47,747 bases of DNA from an uncultured Mucilaginibacter sp. (GTDB lineage Bacteria > Bacteroidota > Bacteroidia > Sphingobacteriales > Sphingobacteriaceae), in contig CAIYNX010000170.1 of NCBI GenBank assembly GCA_903927645.1, positions 1 to 47,747 on the forward strand, written 5' to 3'. A program made the translations under genes and the position numbers. Of the stretch, positions 33,849 to 42,533 are shown in pieces. The notes under the pieces are model-generated. The model was not told the origin of the DNA. It saw only the letters and a program-made list of their open reading frames with translations, and ran no database searches. Positions within the stretch are counted from its first letter, which is position 1, and every line of letters begins with the position of its first letter.

Positions 33849-34310
33849 CTATTGCATCAAATCAATTATTTGTTGCGATGAGTTTTTAGTATCAACCTTG
33901 TCAATCACCTTCACAATAACACCTTCTGGGTTAATTATAAAAGTTGTGCGGGCGGTACCCATGTACTTTTTGCCATACATACTTTTTTCAACCCAAACCC
34001 CATAAGCCTCTACAATACTTTTATCAGTATCGGCAATCAAGGCGAATGGCAAACTGTATTTGTTTACAAATTTTTTGTGCGATTTCTCGTCATCCGTGCT
34101 AATCCCTATTACTTCAAACCCCTTACTAAGCATAGCTTGGTAATTATCTCTAAAGCTACAAGCCTCAGCAGTACAACCCGGAGTATCATCCTTTGGGTAA
34201 AAATAAAGTATCACATTTTTCCCTTTATAATCGCTTAATGAAACAGATTCTCCATTCTGATTACTAGCTGTAAAAGCCGGAGCCAAATCGCCTTCTTTTA
34301 AAGTTGCCAT
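33849..34310 (-). CDS. bcp: Thioredoxin-dependent thiol peroxidase (Bcp/PrxQ)
   Basis: The 153-residue peroxiredoxin reduces hydroperoxides with electrons from thioredoxin. Peroxidatic C46 and resolving C51 lie in FYPKDDTPGCTAEACSFRD, the PrxQ signature. Length is standard and there is no signal peptide. It starts 7 nt before the M23 gene stop on the same strand and is about 78 nt from the sigma gene. trxA, encoded 5 kb away, could supply electrons. Confidence 0.94.
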   Translation of the reverse strand: MATLKEGDLAPAFTASNQNGESVSLSDYKGKNVILYFYPKDDTPGCTAEACSFRDNYQAMLSKGFEVIGISTDDEKSHKKFVNKYSLPFALIADTDKSIVEAYGVWVEKSMYGKKYMGTARTTFIINPEGVIVKVIDKVDTKNSSQQIIDLMQ

Positions 34311-34317
34311 AATTATA

Positions 34318-36039
34318 TTATCTAAAAAAATTTGTTTTATAAACTGAGCTATTGTTTTTTTTATCTGTAACCGTTAATTCAAATTGATGGTTACCTTTTG
34401 TAAAATCTTTATTAAAGATATAACTTAAAATTCTTGTTTTAAAATCCCATTCCATCAAAACCCATGAACCATCAATTTTGGCGTTGTAGCTTTTAATGCC
34501 TGATAAATTATCCGAAATTCTTACAAATATACCTACTGCATGTGATAAATTTCCTCCCTTTTTTTTATTGAGCGGTAAAATAAGAGGCGGAATGGTATCA
34601 ATTTTTATAAAATAATCGCCAAAAGAATGTGCAGTAGCCTTAACAAAACCATCTTGGTAAATTCCTCCGTCACATACCCCAGCCGAATTTACGATTACGG
34701 CCTTATCACCATATTTACCAATACTGTTATCAGGTTTAATCCATAAATCAAAACCATCATGTATGGGGGTATAAAAATTGTGTATGCAATGAGTTACAGA
34801 ATAGGCTCCCGGTCTTTTTGGTAAAACCCGATAATTAAAATCCAAATCATCATACAAATTTCCGGGAGGTATTATCATCCTAACATCCTGATTTACAAAT
34901 TCATTTTTTTGGTTGTATTTGAATTTGATACTTGTTTGATTATTTGTAATGCTATGCTTTAAGGCTCCACCTGCTTGTACATTAACAAGCAAGGTAGATG
35001 TATTGCCTGCAATGTCTTTCACCATATATTCAACCTTATGCAATTTATTATCATCAAAGCTTATAAGTCCCCTATTTATTGAATTTGGATATAAGGAAAT
35101 ATTACTTCCGGGTAAAATGAAACATTTTTGCATCCAGCGATGATTTTTCAAAAATGCGGGATAATCAATATAGGCGTTGATTGCATGGGTTTGGTCAAAA
35201 GCAAAACGTTCTGCCGCAAAAGTATAAACTGTTTTATCATCCAATTTCAACTCGATAGAATATACACCATTATGGTTTTCACTTAGATTATTAAGGTCGT
35301 TGGTGCTAATTCCAAAACCAAAAATGCCGTTTAAATGCAATGTAATAGGTTTTTTTAAATAGTATTTTCCAGCTTTGGCTTTAACAGGTAAAAAAACACG
35401 AGGAGTGTTTTCGCTAAATGGCTTTTCATTCATTGCATAAACTCCAATAGCTGTTATTGAGGGTGGCTTCGTATCAGGAATAGTTAACCCAAATAGTTGG
35501 GGGTTGATGGTTTCTTGCGTTTGCGAATCTCTTATTTCAAAATGTAGGTGTGGCCCGGCCGATGCACCTGCATTACCCGATAAAGCGATTATATCGTCTT
35601 TACATATCGGTATTTGATTAGGTTCTAAGTTTACATCTACTTCAAAACTTTGTTGTTGGGCTTGGGCGTCCTTTACATATTTATCCATGGCTGCCCCAAA
35701 TTTTTCAATATGCCCATAAACTGTTGTATAGCCATTTGGATGGGTAACGTAGATGGCATTTCCAAAACCGCCGAATTGCACCCTTAACCTTGATACATAG
35801 CCATCATTAACCGCATAAACCGGAAAACCCTTTTGGTGATTTGTTTTAAAATCAAGACCAGAATGGAAATGGTTAGGCCTTAACTCAGCGAATGATCCTG
35901 CAGTTGAAGGTGGCAAATTAAGCGGGTACCTGAAATAATTTTGTGGATAGTTTTTTGTTATAATGATGCCTTGAGAAAACGCCCCGAAAACAATCAACAA
36001 AATAAGAAACAAGGTAGAACTAGAAATTTTTACCCTCAT
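34318..36039 (-). CDS. Secreted M23-family metalloendopeptidase
   Basis: The 573-residue exported protein (signal peptide about 1-23) has an N-terminal LytM/M23 domain: H59-xxx-D63 in NHFHSGLDF and H164-x-H166 in PHLHFEIRD give the zinc site, so it is probably catalytically active as a peptidoglycan endopeptidase. The 370-residue C-terminal part is beta-rich with Ig-like features and no membrane helix; it may bind cell wall or be a scaffold. It lies directly behind the FAH gene (stop and start are adjacent) and 7 nt before bcp. Confidence 0.87.
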   Translation of the reverse strand: MRVKISSSTLFLILLIVFGAFSQGIIITKNYPQNYFRYPLNLPPSTAGSFAELRPNHFHSGLDFKTNHQKGFPVYAVNDGYVSRLRVQFGGFGNAIYVTHPNGYTTVYGHIEKFGAAMDKYVKDAQAQQQSFEVDVNLEPNQIPICKDDIIALSGNAGASAGPHLHFEIRDSQTQETINPQLFGLTIPDTKPPSITAIGVYAMNEKPFSENTPRVFLPVKAKAGKYYLKKPITLHLNGIFGFGISTNDLNNLSENHNGVYSIELKLDDKTVYTFAAERFAFDQTHAINAYIDYPAFLKNHRWMQKCFILPGSNISLYPNSINRGLISFDDNKLHKVEYMVKDIAGNTSTLLVNVQAGGALKHSITNNQTSIKFKYNQKNEFVNQDVRMIIPPGNLYDDLDFNYRVLPKRPGAYSVTHCIHNFYTPIHDGFDLWIKPDNSIGKYGDKAVIVNSAGVCDGGIYQDGFVKATAHSFGDYFIKIDTIPPLILPLNKKKGGNLSHAVGIFVRISDNLSGIKSYNAKIDGSWVLMEWDFKTRILSYIFNKDFTKGNHQFELTVTDKKNNSSVYKTNFFR

Positions 36040-36651
36040 CTATTTTATAAAAAAGTCGAGTAATTTTTCGTTTTCCAAATAACCTTCCAGCCTATCGCCA
36101 ATATTTACCTTGGCTACCCCCTGCGGTGTGCCGGTAAAAATTAGATCTCCCTTTTTCAAGGTAATGTATTGCGATACAAAACTGATGATGTAGTCAAAAC
36201 TAAACAACATCAATGAAGTATTACCAATTTGGCTTTCGTTTCCATTTACATCAAGTTTAAAATTGATGTTTTTTAGGTCGGCAAATTTATCTTTACCAAC
36301 AAAATTACTCACAGCTGCCGAGTTATCAAAGGCCTTTGCCAATTCCCAGGGCAACCCTTTTTCTTTATGCCGTTGTTGAATATCACGCGCTGTAAAATCA
36401 ATACCGATGGCTATTTCGTCAAAATAGTTAGGCGCAAATTTTTCACTGATGTGCTTACCTTCCTTTGATACTTTCAATACAATTTCTATTTCGTGATGGA
36501 TATCTTCGGAAAAATCTGGGTGATAAAAAGGTTTATTATCCTTTAGTAAAGCCGTATCAGGCTTCATAAATATAACAGGCACCCCGGGTATAGGGTTGTT
36601 TAACTCTTTGGCGTGTTCTGCATAATTACGGCCAATTGCAATTATTTTCAT
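36040..36651 (-). CDS. Fumarylacetoacetate hydrolase-family enzyme
   Basis: The 203-residue protein is a short FAH-fold enzyme: GRNYAEHAKE at the start, MKPDTALL, the metal-binding HHEIEIVLKV, and DFTARDIQQRHKEKGLPWELAKAFDNSA. Members cleave C-C bonds or decarboxylate oxaloacetate-like substrates (the FAHD1 type); the exact reaction cannot be told. The stop codon abuts the M23 start, so translation is probably coupled. Confidence 0.88.
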   Translation of the reverse strand: MKIIAIGRNYAEHAKELNNPIPGVPVIFMKPDTALLKDNKPFYHPDFSEDIHHEIEIVLKVSKEGKHISEKFAPNYFDEIAIGIDFTARDIQQRHKEKGLPWELAKAFDNSAAVSNFVGKDKFADLKNINFKLDVNGNESQIGNTSLMLFSFDYIISFVSQYITLKKGDLIFTGTPQGVAKVNIGDRLEGYLENEKLLDFFIK

Positions 36652-36695
36652 AAAGCCGAAGTTATGTAATTTGTTCCAATTTAGCTTTGTTAAAA

Positions 36696-37160
36696 TTAAT
36701 CCTCCGGTAAGTTGAGCTCCTTGATCATCTCAATATGTTCAATTCCGTCTTCTAAATAACTATCACCGTCTGTTTTAAAACCAAACGAAGCGTAAAAATC
36801 AATTAAATAAGATTGGGCACCTATACGTATTGGCTGCTTCCCAAAAAAATGGTATAAGTTGGCAATTGCTTCCTTTATCAATAGTTTACCAATTCCTTCT
36901 TTTCTGATGGATTTCCTGGTAATAATCCGCCCGAATGATGATTCAGAAAAAGATAAGCCCGGTGGCAACAATCTGGCATAAGCCACCAATTCATGAGCCG
37001 AAAAAAACATTAAATGTAATGACTCTTGATCTTTATTATCCAGATCTTGGTAAACACAATGTTGCTCAAGAACAAAAACTTCACTCCTAAGCTGCAAAAT
37101 ATTGTATAAAAGGTCGGGGGTTAATTCATGAAATGGCCTGCATATTTGATGTATTTCCAT
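36696..37160 (-). CDS. elaA: GNAT-family acetyltransferase, ElaA-type
   Basis: The 154-residue protein follows the ElaA layout: FHELTPDLLYNILQLRSEVFVLEQHCVYQDLDNKDQESLH at the N-terminus, then the acetyl-CoA motif FGRIITRKSIRKEGIGKLLIKEAI and a C-terminal QSYLIDFYASFGF. The VLEQ.C.YQ.D sequence is diagnostic for ElaA. The acceptor substrate is unknown. It lies 44 nt upstream of the FAH gene on the same strand. Confidence 0.87.
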   Translation of the reverse strand: MEIHQICRPFHELTPDLLYNILQLRSEVFVLEQHCVYQDLDNKDQESLHLMFFSAHELVAYARLLPPGLSFSESSFGRIITRKSIRKEGIGKLLIKEAIANLYHFFGKQPIRIGAQSYLIDFYASFGFKTDGDSYLEDGIEHIEMIKELNLPED

Positions 37161-37179
37161 TTTTCAAATTAGAAAGCGC

Positions 37180-37686
37180 TTATAGTACCGAAATCCTTTT
37201 TATAACAGATTCTGTACCGGCAATAATCCTAATAAAGTAGAAACCTCTTGGTAGTTTGTTATTAAGCAGATAGGTGTAAGTCTTTTCGCCAGCCTCTACC
37301 CTTTGCGAAAAAATGGTAATTACTTCATTGCCCAAAACGTCCAATATTTTTATACTTACTAACGAATTGCGCGAAATTTCATATTTTAAATTAATTTGAT
37401 CGGTAACAGGGTTAGGGTAAACCTGCACATTATTTAACAATCTATCATCCGGCCGAGCTACTATGACTCTGGAAGTTGAAATTACCGAAGGCTTAATAGG
37501 TGGCATTACCAAATGCAAACTACTCTTAAAGGTATTTTTTTGAGTTCTCGGTTTCAGAAAATGCAGATAGGTAGTATCTGCTTGTGAATGGGCAAAACTG
37601 CTGCAAAAAAACAGGTTAACAAATATCACCAAGGCAATACAAATTATCCATGAATTTTTTTTGGTAGAAGTTGTGACCATTATCAA
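37180..37686 (-). CDS. Short secreted protein with type IX (T9SS type A) sorting domain
   Basis: The 168-residue protein has a signal peptide (about 1-34, WIICIALVIFVNLFFCSSFAHS) and a C-terminal T9SS type A sorting domain: NNVQVYPNPVTDQINLKYEI, then VSIKILDVLGNEV and GFYFIRIIAGTESVIKRISV. Such domains send the protein through the type IX system to the cell surface. Only about 50 residues remain between them, basic and low in structure (KPRTQKNTFKSSLHLVMPPIKP), so the passenger is tiny; it may be a peptide or a decayed cargo. An in-frame start 2 codons later (37680) is equally possible. Confidence 0.85.
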   Translation of the reverse strand: MIMVTTSTKKNSWIICIALVIFVNLFFCSSFAHSQADTTYLHFLKPRTQKNTFKSSLHLVMPPIKPSVISTSRVIVARPDDRLLNNVQVYPNPVTDQINLKYEISRNSLVSIKILDVLGNEVITIFSQRVEAGEKTYTYLLNNKLPRGFYFIRIIAGTESVIKRISVL

Positions 37687-37853
37687 TTATTGAATACAAA
37701 AATATAAATAAAGTACCCATCAATTTTATATTTATTTTTATTTGTTGTTGTTTTTAACAAAAATTAACAAAAATTCAGTTTATTCGCCAAACATTTTACC
37801 CCTAATAAAGTAAGTGCTTAATTTATATTTAAAAAAAATAAATTTCTAGGAAT

Positions 37854-39821
37854 TTGGAACTTACAGAATCTTCTTCAGCAAGCAACCACCATCATCTTCA
37901 AAAGTTAACAATCGCTGGTTTACTTATTAGTTTAGGTATTATTTATGGCGATATTGGTACATCTCCTTTGTATGTATTTAAAGCAATTGTTGGAACCAGA
38001 GAGATTACCGAGAGCCTTATTTTAGGTGGAGTTTCGTGTATTTTTTGGACACTTACCCTGCAAACCACTTTAAAATACGTGGTAATTACTTTACAAGCCG
38101 ATAATAAAGGCGAGGGTGGTATTTTCTCTCTTTTTTCGTTGGTGCGTAGAAAAGCAAAATGGCTTATTATACCGGCTGTAATAGGTGGCTGTGCCTTACT
38201 GGCTGATGGAATTATAACGCCTCCAATCACTGTATCGGCAGCAATTGAAGGTTTACAAGCCTATTACCCCGAATTGCAAACCATTCCTATAGTTATTGCA
38301 ATTATTATAGGATTATTCTTTATACAACAATTTGGTACATCATTAGTTGGAAAAGCTTTTGGCCCTATGATGTTTATATGGTTTACCATGATGGGTGTAT
38401 TGGGTTTGATTTTTATTTTTCAGATGCCAACGGTTTTTAAGGCCTTAAACCCTTATTATGCCTATCATTTGTTAAGTACTAGTCCGGCTGCTTTTGTAAT
38501 ACTAGGAGCTGTTTTTTTATGTACTACGGGAGCAGAAGCGCTATATTCTGATTTAGGGCATTGCGGACGAAAAAACATACAAATAAGCTGGATTTATGTA
38601 AAAAGCTGTTTAATAATCAATTACTTAGGGCAAGCTGTATGGCTTTTGCAACATAAGGGTGAGGTAATGGATTTGAACCTAAACAATCCGTTTTTTAAAA
38701 TTATGCCGCAATGGTTTTTATTATATGGAATAGGTATTGCTACCTTAGCCGCCATCATCGCCAGCCAGGCACTTATTTCTGGTTCTTTTACGCTAATTGC
38801 TGAGGCTGTGCGCTTAAACCTATGGCCCAAAGTACGCATTAACTACCCCACCATACAAAAAGGACAATTATATGTACCTAGTGTAAACGTATTATTATGT
38901 GCGGGTTGTATTGGAGTAGTTTTACTTTTCCGGCATTCGGACAATATGGAGGCTGCTTATGGTTTAAGTATTACGGTTGCTATGCTTATGACCACCATTT
39001 TGGTTTCAAACTTTTTAAAACGGAAAAAAGTAAACCGGTTTATTATCCTGATATTTTTAGTGGTATATATTTTTATTGAGGGATCTTTCCTTGCAGGTAA
39101 TCTTGTTAAATTTGTTCACGGTGGCTGGTTTACCTTATCAATCGGGTTGTTTTTGTTTGCCATTATGTGGACTTGGTATTCGGCCAGAAGAATTCGGAAT
39201 CGTTACGTTAAATTTACACCAGTAGAGGATTATTTTACTATTATAAAAGAATTAAGTGAAGATGAGTCGGTTCCAAAATATGCCTCACAACTTGTGTACC
39301 TAACCAGCGCAAACTTCGACTCTGAAATTGAATCAAAAATTATCTATTCAATTCTTCAAAAACAGCCAAAACGAGCCGACGTGTATTGGCTGGTGCATGT
39401 TGACGTATTGGATGAGCCCTATAAAAAAGAATATGCAGTCGACTTTTTAATTCCTGGAAAATTAATACGCGTTGATTTTAAACTGGGTTTTAGGGTTGAA
39501 CAGCAAATAAATTTATTGTTCAGAAAAGTGGTAGAGGACTTGGTAAAAAATGGCGAAGTAAATATTACAAGTACCTACACCTCATTAAACAAACATAAAA
39601 TTGTTGGCGATTTTAGGTTTGTTGTTATCGAGAAAATAGTATCGAGTGCAAACAACCTTAATTTTTATGAAAACTTTGTACTTAAATTCTATACAATACT
39701 AAAAAAGTTAAGCTTATCAGAAGAGCGAGGCTTTGGGCTCGATTTAAGTTTTGTAACAGTAGAAAAAGTACCGCTTATGCTGGCACCTACCGAAGAAGTA
39801 GAGATACAACGATTAAGATAA
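37854..39821 (+). CDS. kup: Potassium uptake protein Kup
   Basis: The 655-residue transporter takes up K+ with protons (KUP/HAK/KT family). It has about twelve membrane helices, GIIYGDIGTSPLYV near the start, GEGGIFSLFSLVRRKAKW, GTTGAEALYSDLGHCGRKNIQ and a C-terminal cytoplasmic tail of about 200 residues. No ATG lies in frame before the family start; the TTG at 37854 is the best start, with an in-frame TAA 15 nt upstream. It is convergent with the permease gene, with a hairpin between. Confidence 0.93.
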   Translation: MELTESSSASNHHHLQKLTIAGLLISLGIIYGDIGTSPLYVFKAIVGTREITESLILGGVSCIFWTLTLQTTLKYVVITLQADNKGEGGIFSLFSLVRRKAKWLIIPAVIGGCALLADGIITPPITVSAAIEGLQAYYPELQTIPIVIAIIIGLFFIQQFGTSLVGKAFGPMMFIWFTMMGVLGLIFIFQMPTVFKALNPYYAYHLLSTSPAAFVILGAVFLCTTGAEALYSDLGHCGRKNIQISWIYVKSCLIINYLGQAVWLLQHKGEVMDLNLNNPFFKIMPQWFLLYGIGIATLAAIIASQALISGSFTLIAEAVRLNLWPKVRINYPTIQKGQLYVPSVNVLLCAGCIGVVLLFRHSDNMEAAYGLSITVAMLMTTILVSNFLKRKKVNRFIILIFLVVYIFIEGSFLAGNLVKFVHGGWFTLSIGLFLFAIMWTWYSARRIRNRYVKFTPVEDYFTIIKELSEDESVPKYASQLVYLTSANFDSEIESKIIYSILQKQPKRADVYWLVHVDVLDEPYKKEYAVDFLIPGKLIRVDFKLGFRVEQQINLLFRKVVEDLVKNGEVNITSTYTSLNKHKIVGDFRFVVIEKIVSSANNLNFYENFVLKFYTILKKLSLSEERGFGLDLSFVTVEKVPLMLAPTEEVEIQRLR

Positions 39822-39848
39822 CTTCATCAATAAATTTTATAAAAACAG

Positions 39849-39885
39849 AACGGAGATTAAATAGCCAAACTATTTTATCCCCGTT
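39849..39885. terminator. Bidirectional terminator between kup and the permease
   Basis: Arms 39849-39864 and 39870-39885 pair along 16 bp with two mismatches around a 5-nt loop (CCAAA), with T-runs on both sides. It lies between convergent genes. Confidence 0.65.
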
Positions 39886-39908
39886 TTTAAATGCTGCTGA
39901 AATTTATT

Positions 39909-41621
39909 TTAAGCTTCCTCTTTACCCAGTACACTATTTTTATAGCTGTAGGTAAAGTAAATTATTAAGCCAATAGCAAGCCATACAATAAATCGTATCC
40001 AATTGGCAAAGCCCAATTCGGTCATTAAATAAAAACAACTTAATAAACCCAAGACCGGTATGAGTGATAAGTTCCTGATAAAAGCATAAATTGTTAAAAC
40101 ACCTGATAACAAAATAAATAACATAAAAGGAAAATTCTGAACAGGGTTTTTAGCTGTAAACAATCCAATAATATTTTCTTTGAAAAAATAAACACCTAAA
40201 ATAAATAAAACAGGTACAATCCATTTTGCATTGATATAGGGTAGATGAAACCGACCACTTTGAGCGGCTTCACGAGGCAATAATAAAACCCCGCCACAAA
40301 CCAAAACAAAGGCAAATAAGGTACCGATACTGGTAAGATCTGTAACCACTGTTAAATTTAAAAATAAGGCGGGAATACCTACCACCAACCCGGTTACAAT
40401 AGTAGCGAATGATGGTGTATGAAACCTAGGGTGTATTCGTGAAAAAGCTTTTGGCAATAATCCATCTCTGCTCATACTCATCCAAATTCTGGGTTGCCCT
40501 AATTGAAAAATCAACAAAACACTGGCAGTTGCTATTACAGCGCTAAAGGAGATGATACCGCTTATTCCGTTTAGCTTCAGTTTGGTAAAAACAAAAGCCA
40601 ATGGGTCACCTACAGCCAATTCCTTATAATTAACCATTCCGGTAAGTACTAGCGCAATTAATATATATAAAACAGTACAGATAATAAGCGAGTAAATCAT
40701 ACCTCTTGGTAAATCCCTTTGAGGGTTTTGACATTCCTCGGCAGTGGTTGATATGGCATCAAATCCAATATATGCAAAAAACACCCCCGAAACCCCTTTC
40801 ATTACCCCACCAAAACCGTTTGGCATAAATGGATGCCAATTTGCAGGGGTTACATAAAAAAAGCCTATTACAATCACCATTAAAACAATGGCAATTTTTA
40901 ATATCACCATGGCATTGGTAGCCCTTTTGGTTTCTCGGATACCTATATAAACTAAATAGGTAATAATTACTACAATTAATAAAGCCGGAATATTAGCAAT
41001 CAATTTAAAACTTCCTATTCCCGGTGCTTCATTCCATGCTTGGGCACCCGCCTTTAAGGTTTCTGTAATATCTTTAAGATGGTGATTTGCTGTTAATAAG
41101 GATACTTCTGCATTTGCCTTAAAAGCAGAATAATAATCCATCGTCAGAAAAATGGGTATATGAGCATGAAAACTTCCTATTTGAATATTATCAATTAGAT
41201 TTACAAAATAGGTACTCCATGATATAGCTACAGCAATATTGCCAATTGCATATTCCATTAATAAATCCCAACCTATTATCCAAGCTATTAGTTCGCCAAA
41301 AGATGCGTAGGCGTAGGTATAAGCACTCCCTGCTACCGGAATGCGAGATGCAAACTCCGCATAACACAAGGCCGAAAAACCACAGGTAATTGCCGTAATA
41401 ACAAACAGAATGGTTACACCCGGACCACCATTGAATGAGGCTAAACCAATGGTAGAAAAAATACCGGCACCTACTACGGCTGCTATACCCATAAGGGTAA
41501 GGTCTTTTACATTTAATTCTTTTTTTAGTCCGCCTGTTGTATGTTCGGCATCGCTAAAACCGCTTGCTACATCGCTTAATAGTTTCTCAATTGATTTTTT
41601 TCGGAATATACTGTTCGACAT
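39909..41621 (-). CDS. APC-family amino acid permease (CAT-like)
   Basis: The 570-residue protein has a cytoplasmic N-terminal part and twelve or more membrane helices. VKDLTLMGIAAVVGAGIFSTIGLASFNGGPGV is the first-helix signature of APC transporters, and AGSAYTYAYASFGELIAWIIGWDLLMEYAIG that of the cationic amino acid (CAT) branch. A hydrophilic insert of about 55 residues lies between helices 4 and 5 (YYSAFKANAEVSLLTANHHLKDITETLKAGAQAWNEAPG), larger than usual. Substrate likely an amino acid; which one is not clear. It is divergent from the PAP2 gene. Confidence 0.88.
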   Translation of the reverse strand: MSNSIFRKKSIEKLLSDVASGFSDAEHTTGGLKKELNVKDLTLMGIAAVVGAGIFSTIGLASFNGGPGVTILFVITAITCGFSALCYAEFASRIPVAGSAYTYAYASFGELIAWIIGWDLLMEYAIGNIAVAISWSTYFVNLIDNIQIGSFHAHIPIFLTMDYYSAFKANAEVSLLTANHHLKDITETLKAGAQAWNEAPGIGSFKLIANIPALLIVVIITYLVYIGIRETKRATNAMVILKIAIVLMVIVIGFFYVTPANWHPFMPNGFGGVMKGVSGVFFAYIGFDAISTTAEECQNPQRDLPRGMIYSLIICTVLYILIALVLTGMVNYKELAVGDPLAFVFTKLKLNGISGIISFSAVIATASVLLIFQLGQPRIWMSMSRDGLLPKAFSRIHPRFHTPSFATIVTGLVVGIPALFLNLTVVTDLTSIGTLFAFVLVCGGVLLLPREAAQSGRFHLPYINAKWIVPVLFILGVYFFKENIIGLFTAKNPVQNFPFMLFILLSGVLTIYAFIRNLSLIPVLGLLSCFYLMTELGFANWIRFIVWLAIGLIIYFTYSYKNSVLGKEEA

Positions 41622-41701
41622 TTAAAACAAATTAAAATTACTATCGTAAACATAATGTTTTTTTTGTAATTTCTTAACATATCCTTACTTTCGACAAAAA
41701 A

Positions 41702-42391
41702 ATGGAAATAAAAATTGTTATAAAGCAGATAAAGCAGTTTTTAATTCTGTATCTGGTCATTTTTCTGGCATGTTTGGTAATTAAGCTCTTTTTTAGCAAA
41801 TCAACCATATATTTTAGCGTAAACCATTTCCATTCTGATTTTACGGATGTTATTTTCCCATACATCACTGATTTAGGCGAAGGTTGGACAACTATTTTTA
41901 TTTGTTTGATTGTGATTTTATTCAATTATCGCAATGCGTTTTTATTGGCAACCAGTTACGCATTAACCTCCATTATTGCGCAAATAATAAAACCAATTGT
42001 CAATGCACCTCGTCCGTTTTTATTTTTTAAAGATCAATTATCTAATATTCATTTAGTAAAAGGGGTAGAAATGTTACGCCATGGTAGTTTTCCGTCGGGC
42101 CATACAGTTACGGCCTTTACGGCGGCTGTAGTTGGTACTTATTTGTGTCGGAATAAAAATTGGGGTTACCTGTTTTTGTTGTTAGCCCTATTGGTTGGCT
42201 TTAGCCGTATGTACCTAAGCGAGCACTTTTTTGAAGACGTTACGGCAGGCTCCCTATTAGGCGTTTTCCTTACCATCTTTTGGTTGGCATGGCTCGATGG
42301 TAAAAAATTTCTTCATACACCCAAGTGGAACCGAGGTCTGCTAAAACCATCCAAAAACATACAATTGAAAAAAAACGCTAAAATTGTCTGA
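41702..42391 (+). CDS. PAP2-family membrane phosphatase
   Basis: The 229-residue protein has six hydrophobic helices and all three phosphatase motifs: K97-x6-R104-P105, P131-S-G-H134 and S168-R-x5-H175-x3-D179 (SRMYLSEHFFED). It probably removes phosphate from isoprenoid or phospholipid phosphates at the membrane, for example undecaprenyl pyrophosphate. The last codons and the stop (42389-42391) are part of a palindromic repeat copy, so the C-terminus may be repeat-derived. Confidence 0.9.
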   Translation: MEIKIVIKQIKQFLILYLVIFLACLVIKLFFSKSTIYFSVNHFHSDFTDVIFPYITDLGEGWTTIFICLIVILFNYRNAFLLATSYALTSIIAQIIKPIVNAPRPFLFFKDQLSNIHLVKGVEMLRHGSFPSGHTVTAFTAAVVGTYLCRNKNWGYLFLLLALLVGFSRMYLSEHFFEDVTAGSLLGVFLTIFWLAWLDGKKFLHTPKWNRGLLKPSKNIQLKKNAKIV

Positions 42392-42533
42392 GCTGATAGC
42401 TATCGGCTCAGGATTTGCAGGATTTTAGGATTGTTATCCTACCAAAACTTATAATACTAGCTTCTTGATACTAACAATTCACCACCCACCATTCCCCTCT
42501 CACCACTCACTATTCACCACTCACCACTCCCCA
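42381..42533. repeat. Palindromic dispersed repeat copy C and CAC-rich tract
   Basis: The sequence around 42388-42411 (CTGAGC-TGATAG-CTATCG-GCTCAG, one mismatch) is one copy of a palindrome found twice more at 45.5-45.7 kb. It is followed by GGATTTGCAGGATTTTAGGAT, which is the reverse of the run preceding the other copies, so this copy lies in the opposite orientation. The tail at about 42478-42535 is a degenerate CAC/TCACCAC-rich tract. The 142-bp gap contains no gene. Confidence 0.8.
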
